DNA of 64,000 bases from Zoroaster sp. YZ-2022 (taxonomy: Eukaryota; Echinodermata; Asteroidea; Forcipulatida; Zoroasteridae). The stretch spans positions 9,663,500-9,727,499 of the forward strand of contig CM055835.1 of assembly GCA_029582265.1 (NCBI GenBank), given 5' to 3'. Positions 58,384 through 64,000 of the stretch are shown one piece after another. Both the position numbers and the translations under genes were made by a program. Position 1 is the stretch's first letter. Every line of letters begins with the position of its first letter. The notes beneath the pieces are model-generated. The model made no database searches. It was given only the letters and a program-made list of their open reading frames with translations, and had not been told where the DNA came from.

Positions 58384-60325
58384 TTAAACACCGGAGGCTG
58401 TTCCACTCCCACTCTGAACGCCTCCTTTCATGTGGAAAAACTTATGCGGAAAAAATATTTCTAACCCGGATATTGTTCTTTTACAAGAAACGTACATTTT
58501 AAACGAAAAAAATCCTTGCTGGAACTTGTGGTCCCACACCCCTTTTTGCTCTCCGGGCCCTACTCGAGGCTCGGGAGTCACTACTTTAATCAAAAATAAT
58601 AATATTGATATTCTATCTTCTTGTGCCGTTTTTGATGGCTATATTTTGTACTCAAAAATTAACTTTGAAAACATCACTTATCACATTTATAATACTTTAA
58701 TTCCGCAGAATGACCAAAATGCCATTCGTGCTATTATTTCCCTTCGGGACCACTGTTCCGGCTGCGGTGACGGTGTCGTCATAATTGGAGGTGACTTTAA
58801 TTGTACCGATAACCCGGCCATTGATCGTCTGTGTATGCCCATCGAACGCCGATATAAAGTGTCCGTGGCTCTAAAAGGCGCTGTCAATGGATTGTCTCTT
58901 TGTGATGCCTGGCGCAGACTGAACCCATTAGAACAAAAATTCACCTGGCTTAGAAACAATCCCTCCAGTGTTTCGAAATCCAGGCTGGATCGTTTTTACG
59001 TTTATTCTAGTATTATGTCATCCATTCAAACGTGTCATATTGTTCCCTGTTCTTTGTCCCACCACTCTGCGGTCACTCTTGTTATTAAACTCCCCTCCCA
59101 AAATCGGAAGGGGAGCGCCTATTGGCATTTTAATAACTCTCTACTTGAAGATAAATATTACCGCAATATCATAACGCAATTTTGGACAGATTGGAAAGCG
59201 AAAAAGTGCGACTTCCCTAGTCTCGCTTCTTGGTGGGACTTCGGGAAGTCGCACATTAAATCTTTAAGCCAAATGTACGGCTCCAAAATCGCCAAAGAAA
59301 AACGAAAAGCTTTTCTAGAAATAAACCAAAAAATTGATGAACTTCAGTCTGCGCCAGACTTAACGCCTCAAACCACTGTTTTCTTCAATCTTGAGAAATC
59401 AAATTCGCTCTCTAAAAATATCTCTCATATCCGTCTCCCTTCTGGTCTTGTCTCCGAAGACCCAGGTGATATAAAAGCGCATATCCGCGACTTTTATAAA
59501 ACACTTTAAAGCCGAGTTCCAACTGACGAGAGTGCCCTCGATTATTTATTAACTGATATAACTAAACTAGACTCCGATGATGCAAAGGACCTTGATAGTC
59601 CTCTGTCTCTCGAAGAACTTAACCTCGCTGTCAAGCAACTTGGCAAAGACAAAACGCCCGGGCTTGACGGACTCACATCCGAATTTTTCTCATCCTTCTG
59701 GCCTATATTAAAAGATGACTTTCTTTCAGTTCTGCAATCTTCTATATGTTCGGGGTCGTTACCTCATTCTTTTCGTAGAGCTTTCATCACTCTGCTCCCT
59801 AAGAAGGGAGACTTGGCCGACATCGCAAATTGGCGCCCTGTCTCCCTTCTAAACACTGATTATAAAATCTTTGCCAAGTTGCTTGCTAACAGGCTGAAAC
59901 AATCCATTGGCAGCGTCATCAAAGAAGACCAAAGTTATTGCGTCCCAGGACGTTCAATTTATGACAACATTAATCTCATTCGAGACATAATGTTCTACTC
60001 TAACTCAAATGATGTTCCTCTAGCCGTGATCAACCTTGATCAGAAGAAAGCCTTCGATAATGTTGATCACGGCTATCTTTTTAATACAATGAGCCATGGA
60101 CTTCGGTGCTCGTTTTATTTCTTATCTACAAATCTTGTACGGAGGTGTCGAGAGCCTTGTAAAAGTTTATGGCTCCCTGACTGTCCCCTTTTCCTTTGAC
60201 AAGGGGATACGTCAGGGATGCCCACTCTCGGGCCTACTTTATACAATCGCTATTGAGCCTTTACTCAACAACTTAAGAACAAAATTAACAAATATTAGTT
60301 TTCACCCTCCGAGCACTGAATTTTC
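58384..60325 (+). pseudogene. Tx1/L1-type LINE ORF2 (endonuclease and RT)
   Basis: It resumes after the insertion with LNTGGC-type endonuclease start codons, then PDIVLLQETYILN, IIGGDFNCTDNPAIDRL and SRLDRFYVYSS. One in-frame TAA at ~59,508 separates it from RT: KTPGLDGLTSEFFSSFWP, ANWRPVSLLNTDYKIF, AVINLDQKKAFDNVDH. A frameshift near 60,096 leads to GIRQGCPLSGLLYTIAIEPL. It is interrupted at 60,325, before the catalytic YADD, by the SINE-like repeat. Confidence 0.88.
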
Positions 60326-60327
60326 GT

Positions 60328-60860
60328 GCTCTATGGGGCCAGGTCAGAGGCCAAACCATATCTGCCGAGTAGCCAGGCTAGGGATCAAGCCCCGGTCAGA
60401 TGCAAACAACCCGGGTAACGGCAGTAGCGGGGATCACACAAACGGGACACAAGCCTTTTATGTGGTTGTACACAAAGTAGATTTATATGGAGAAACTGAC
60501 CTGAAATATTATATAAACGGTTCGCGAGCAAAGAAAAATTGGCTGATGCCGGACTCGAACCCGCGACCTCTCGAATACCAGACGAGCGTTCTACCAACTG
60601 AGCTAACCAGCCCCTATGTTGGTGGGCGGTCCACTTATGCCAATTATCTATTGCTCTATGGGGCCAGGTCAGAGGCCAAACCATATCTGCCGAGTAGCCA
60701 GGGATCAAGCCCCGGTCAGATGCAAACAACCCGGGTAACGGCAGTAGCGGGGATCACACAAACGGGACACAAGCCTTTTATGTGGTTGTACACAAAGTAG
60801 ATTTATATGGAGAAACTGACCTGAAATATTATATAAACGGTTCGCGAGCAAAGAAAAAAA
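60328..60860. mobile_element. SINE dimer: two ~210-bp direct repeats around a tRNA-like sequence
   Basis: GCTCTATGGGGCCAGGTCAG starts at both 60,328 and 60,653, and the copies run in parallel for about 210 bp to GGTTCGCGAGCAAAGAAAAA. The left copy has a small extra GCTA. The tRNA-like sequence lies between them. Confidence 0.8.
60541..60612 (-). tRNA. tRNA-Thr(GGT)-like pseudogene
   Basis: 72 nt on the minus strand: acceptor stem GGCTGGT/ATCAGCC pairs fully, A box TTAGCTCAGTTGGTAGAAC, anticodon loop CTGGTAT (GGT), B box GGGTTCGAGTCC. One mismatch each in the D, anticodon and T stems. It is a SINE head more likely than a functional tRNA. Confidence 0.55.
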
Positions 60861-61784
60861 ATGTTGTGCAGTCATGTTGGCATGATTTTATCTCCGGTAA
60901 CATGACAAATAAAACATAATTCTATTTTTGTGGTTAAATCCTACATAATTTTCGTATTTGTATAATAACAACACTTTGATTTTGTTACATACACACAAAC
61001 TGCAATCCGTGCGTGACCGCGTGTTGACCCCAAAGGGGGCGGCATTATGTTTACGGGTTATGAATAGAACGTTGTGGAAGTTTATTTTTGGACAATGATG
61101 TAATTTAACAGACATTTCTAGAAGTGAAGTGAAGAAGAAACCTTTAGTATTTTCTAGAAGGGATTAAAAACTATAAATACGGGCTGGTAGAGGATTTTAA
61201 GCAGAACTTGAGCAAACCAAGACTTCGGTAAACAGGAGTTGATGAGACTATATCGATACTTCAGTGTACACCCACTAGGACCTGTGATGTCGCTTACGAC
61301 TCGTCTGTGGAGTGTTTTGAGAAAGTTCGTGTTGACCGAGTGAAGTGTCTGAGAGCTGAATTTAATTCCGGAAGAGACATTTTGTGAACTAAATCTACAG
61401 TTCAGTATTTTTGGGATTTCTTCTTTCCCATATTTTTGTCACGGTAGTCGACTTGTGTCCCCGTGGTTTCGTCTATTTCCGGCCGTTTGTTGGAGGTGAA
61501 TTCGCCCCATTTCCAGCTCTATTTACACCGTGTCAAAGAACTGTTTTTATGTCGTTTTCGCTGGAGCCAGAACAATTCTCATACTTGCCAAGCTCAGAAT
61601 GACTTCATATTTTGCACTAACACTCCTTGGAATTCCTAGATTGGTCTAAGTACGATGACGTAAGAATGTCATCACTATTGAATTATTAGTAATTAATTTT
61701 AACACATAAATTCCGCCCTCAACGCCTCAGACACAACGGACGTACTGTATTTATACCCATGTCGTTCACATACTGTATATATAC
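60861..61784. other. No gene recognised
   Basis: A TATA-like TATAAATA is at ~61,172, possibly from an LTR or LINE flank. Short frames have no known features. Confidence 0.35.
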
Positions 61785-62626
61785 TGTGACGAAACAGTGG
61801 TAGACTTACATGTAAGTTTAGGGCTCTGATCACGTATGCGCTGGCAGCGCGCAGCACGCATTGCGGGGGGTCCTGTTAGAGAGTCGCGTGATCATGTTTC
61901 ACAGGCACTTGTTGCTGAGCGCTGATGCTGAATGTGTTGCGACGCAAGCTGTCCTTGTTGCTGAGCTGTGTTGTTGCTGAGCTGTGTTGTTGCTGAGGTA
62001 TAGCGGATTTGAAGGGTGTAATCCACCCGTTAGATAATCTGTTACCGACATTTCACTTGATCTGTCTTGTGGTTAATATTATAACCTGTTGTGAGGTATA
62101 CCTGTTGCAGGGCTGACCTGGCAGTGAGCTAGCCTAGTTGAGGTATACTGGTTTTAAGATACGTGGTGAGGTTTACCACGAGGTTATTCTCACTGAGGTA
62201 TATTGTGAGGATTGTGTATATAAAGTTATTGAATTGTATTTAAAGAAGGCAACGAGGTGAGGTTTAGCCTTATCTTTGCCAGAGTAATTTAATATAAGAC
62301 TTTATAACAGAATTATTGATCAGAATAAACCATTTAATTGCTGTCTTTGGAAACACTGTATCATTGTGAGGTTTATTGAGGTTACTGGTAATTGCTCTAA
62401 TCCCATTGAGGTATAATAATTTCCTAGGCAGTGGTACATTTCCACCAAAACGAACTGCCCCCTTGGCTTAGTCCGCCGTTCGTTAATTATCCCCCTTGTG
62501 TTCGGGTAGCCGCTCACACGTGCGCAAGGTTAATAAATATTTTTGTTGGATAATAGGCGCTGGTCGGTGTCTCTGGTTCAATAAGATCAGTCCCTTGGGT
62601 CATCCCCGGCGTCGAAAACCGCCACA
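61785..62626. mobile_element. Solo LTR (842 bp) with 4-bp ATAC target duplication
   Basis: It starts TGTGACGAAACAGTGG and ends CGCCACA, with ATAC directly flanking both sides (61,781-61,784 and 62,627-62,630). Internal TATAAAG at ~62,220 and AATAAA at ~62,325 fit promoter and polyadenylation signals in + orientation. Many GAGGTATA/GAGGTTTA words repeat through its centre. TG...CA ends with a 4-bp duplication suit Gypsy-type elements. Confidence 0.85.
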
Positions 62627-62696
62627 ATACATTGCAGTGTGTATACACAGATGAATACCGTCAACCGGGTTCTTTCTCGTCTAAAAAGAAGGTAAA

Positions 62697-63416
62697 ATGC
62701 TAGCTTGTGCGTCGATACACTGCAAACAGAGACAATTCAGTAGATGTAGAAAGACATTCCATCTGTAAGTATTCCCTTTTTTCGGTATTTGTTTGTAAAA
62801 TAGAGTGGAATAACGAGGTTGCAACTTAAAAAATCGAACTCTGTTGTACTGTTGTATACGTTGCTACATGTAACTACATGTATGTATTTACATGTCGTTA
62901 CTGTCATTAAATTTACTGCCCAACATAATAGAGCAAAAACTAGTGCAGTTGTACGTGATTAACAAAAACACTTGATTACTATAAAGTCAGTCTTGTAGCT
63001 ATTAAGTTTTCGACAAGCTTGCTTGTTTGGACACCACCACTAATCGTTATTGATTAAGATGAAACAAAATGAACTGAATTGAACAATATTCATAATCATA
63101 AAACTAAATCATATAGATGTGGTGCTCTTTAAATTAAAGTAAATAAATAAGCAAGGGGAATAATAATGAAAACAGAGATTAATAACATCTTTGTTAACAT
63201 TCGTTTCAGTTTTCTATCCAGTTCTCTTGCTGTCATATCTTATAGCAATGGCTTGTCAATATGAAGCGAGACGATCAATGAAATCTGTGCTTTGCCCAGA
63301 CCACTTCGCAGAATTTGGCTTTAAAATAGAATGTGTCAAACTACAGTTATAAGGCTCAGACTGTCAGAGCAGATATTGTACCTACAATATATGACTTTCC
63401 AGCACATCTATAGAAG
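62697..63416 (+). pseudogene. THAP-domain-like gene fragment, two exons
   Basis: Exon 1 (ATG 62,697 to 62,764, donor GTAAGT) gives MLACASIHCKQRQF...KTFH, a Cys-x4-Cys start and FH like a THAP zinc finger. Exon 2 (acceptor TCGTTTCAG, from 63,210) has in a shifted frame SMKSVLCPDHFAEFGF (the C-x2-H pair), then another shift to VPTIYDFPAHL followed by a stop. THAP domains bind DNA and occur in transcription factors and P-like transposases. The frame changes and stop suggest a decayed copy. Confidence 0.5.
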
Positions 63417-64000
63417 GTAATTTTTTATATTATTTTAAGATTAAAATTAGTTGACTTTTAAATATTAGGCACTTACATGTACACATACGTGTTTTTATAT
63501 GAACGACCAATGTTCCCATTAATGCATACTTACTCTAGAGAGACCTGTGACATATGTACTGCACTTAAGTCTATATATTGTTTTCGCATCTTTACTTTTC
63601 ATCAGATATTTTGGAGAAGATGTTAATCATTTTGGGCCCTAGGCCCACTGTCTAGTAGGCATACAAAAATATATTTAAAAAAACTCAAAAAAGGCAAAGC
63701 GTTATTTGATTTATAAGCCATTTTTAAGTATTGTTTTATACATATACATTTACAGTGTGAAATAAAGTAGGTGTATGGTCCATGTGTTTGTTTCTTCCCT
63801 GGCTACTTGTATTTCCCTTGTAGTTATAACCTTAAATTGATTGTCAGAAGTATGCAAGAAGTTCCAGTGTAAGTTTTATTGATGGGCTCATAATAATTCT
63901 ATTTTTGGCAATACATCTGTGTTTTTATTGAAAGAGTATGTAAACAAACATTTGAAATTGAATTAATTTTATTATTATCTTCCAGTGTAAGAAGAAACAA
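63417..64000. other. Probable intron; acceptor-like site at the window edge
   Basis: TTATTATCTTCCAG ends at about 63,985, so a further exon of the THAP-like gene may begin there, cut by the window edge. Confidence 0.3.

Overview
This window looks like gene-poor, repeat-saturated nuclear DNA from a marine invertebrate animal. The evidence is spliced exons with GT-AG borders, several LINE clades, a Penelope-like element with a GIY-YIG endonuclease, a BEL/Pao fragment, tRNA-derived SINEs, many MITEs and long microsatellites. A 2A-like motif at the head of a LINE ORF and the kind of virus-like cluster present recall echinoderm, amphioxus and cnidarian genomes. The species cannot be fixed from sequence alone.

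One host gene can be traced across about 40 kb on the minus strand. Six exons (55,485-55,630; 53,055-53,228; 49,771-49,920; 36,745-37,219; 18,004-18,173; 16,042-16,259) encode a NIDO domain, then an AMOP domain, then the start of a VWD domain. This is the order seen in mucin-4 and sushi-domain-containing-2 type surface or secreted proteins. All borders join in phase except between the exons at 36.7 kb and 18.2 kb, where one short AMOP exon seems to be missing. Almost everything else between the exons is mobile DNA in its introns.

Layout: 1-3,611 is a ~300-bp satellite whose last two units are inverted. 3,842-6,820 is a ~146-bp tandem array of tRNA-like units split by a palindromic-ended insertion. 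8,360-9,970 is a 5'-truncated Penelope-like element with a hammerhead-like motif. 10,648-15,231 is the most unusual block: a compact, operon-like cluster of at least eight small genes (capsid-like, LLGF-type, a tandem paralogue pair, small membrane proteins, a zinc-ribbon protein) that resembles a decayed integrated DNA virus or virus-like transposon. 16.3-17.3 kb holds two TIR elements, one made of 12 tandem palindromes. 19.8-36 kb holds a MITE-like element, SINEs, a CR1/L2-like LINE carrying a 154-bp-arm hairpin MITE, a BEL/Pao fragment, a jockey-like LINE and dispersed repeats. 37.3-49 kb (intron) holds a LINE, a Tx1/L1-type LINE broken by two nested insertions, and a chimeric LINE. 53.4-56.3 kb has a MITE, a 55-60-bp minisatellite and a large microsatellite. 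56.3-60.9 kb is a second Tx1/L1-type LINE interrupted by a TTAA-flanked piggyBac-like element and by a tRNA-containing SINE dimer. 61.8-62.6 kb is a solo LTR with a perfect 4-bp target duplication. 62.7-63.4 kb has two THAP-like exons.

The retroelement ORFs are all broken. Within the virus-like cluster only the zinc-ribbon gene is intact. Several frameshifts there fall in A/T homopolymers, so some may be sequencing errors rather than decay.
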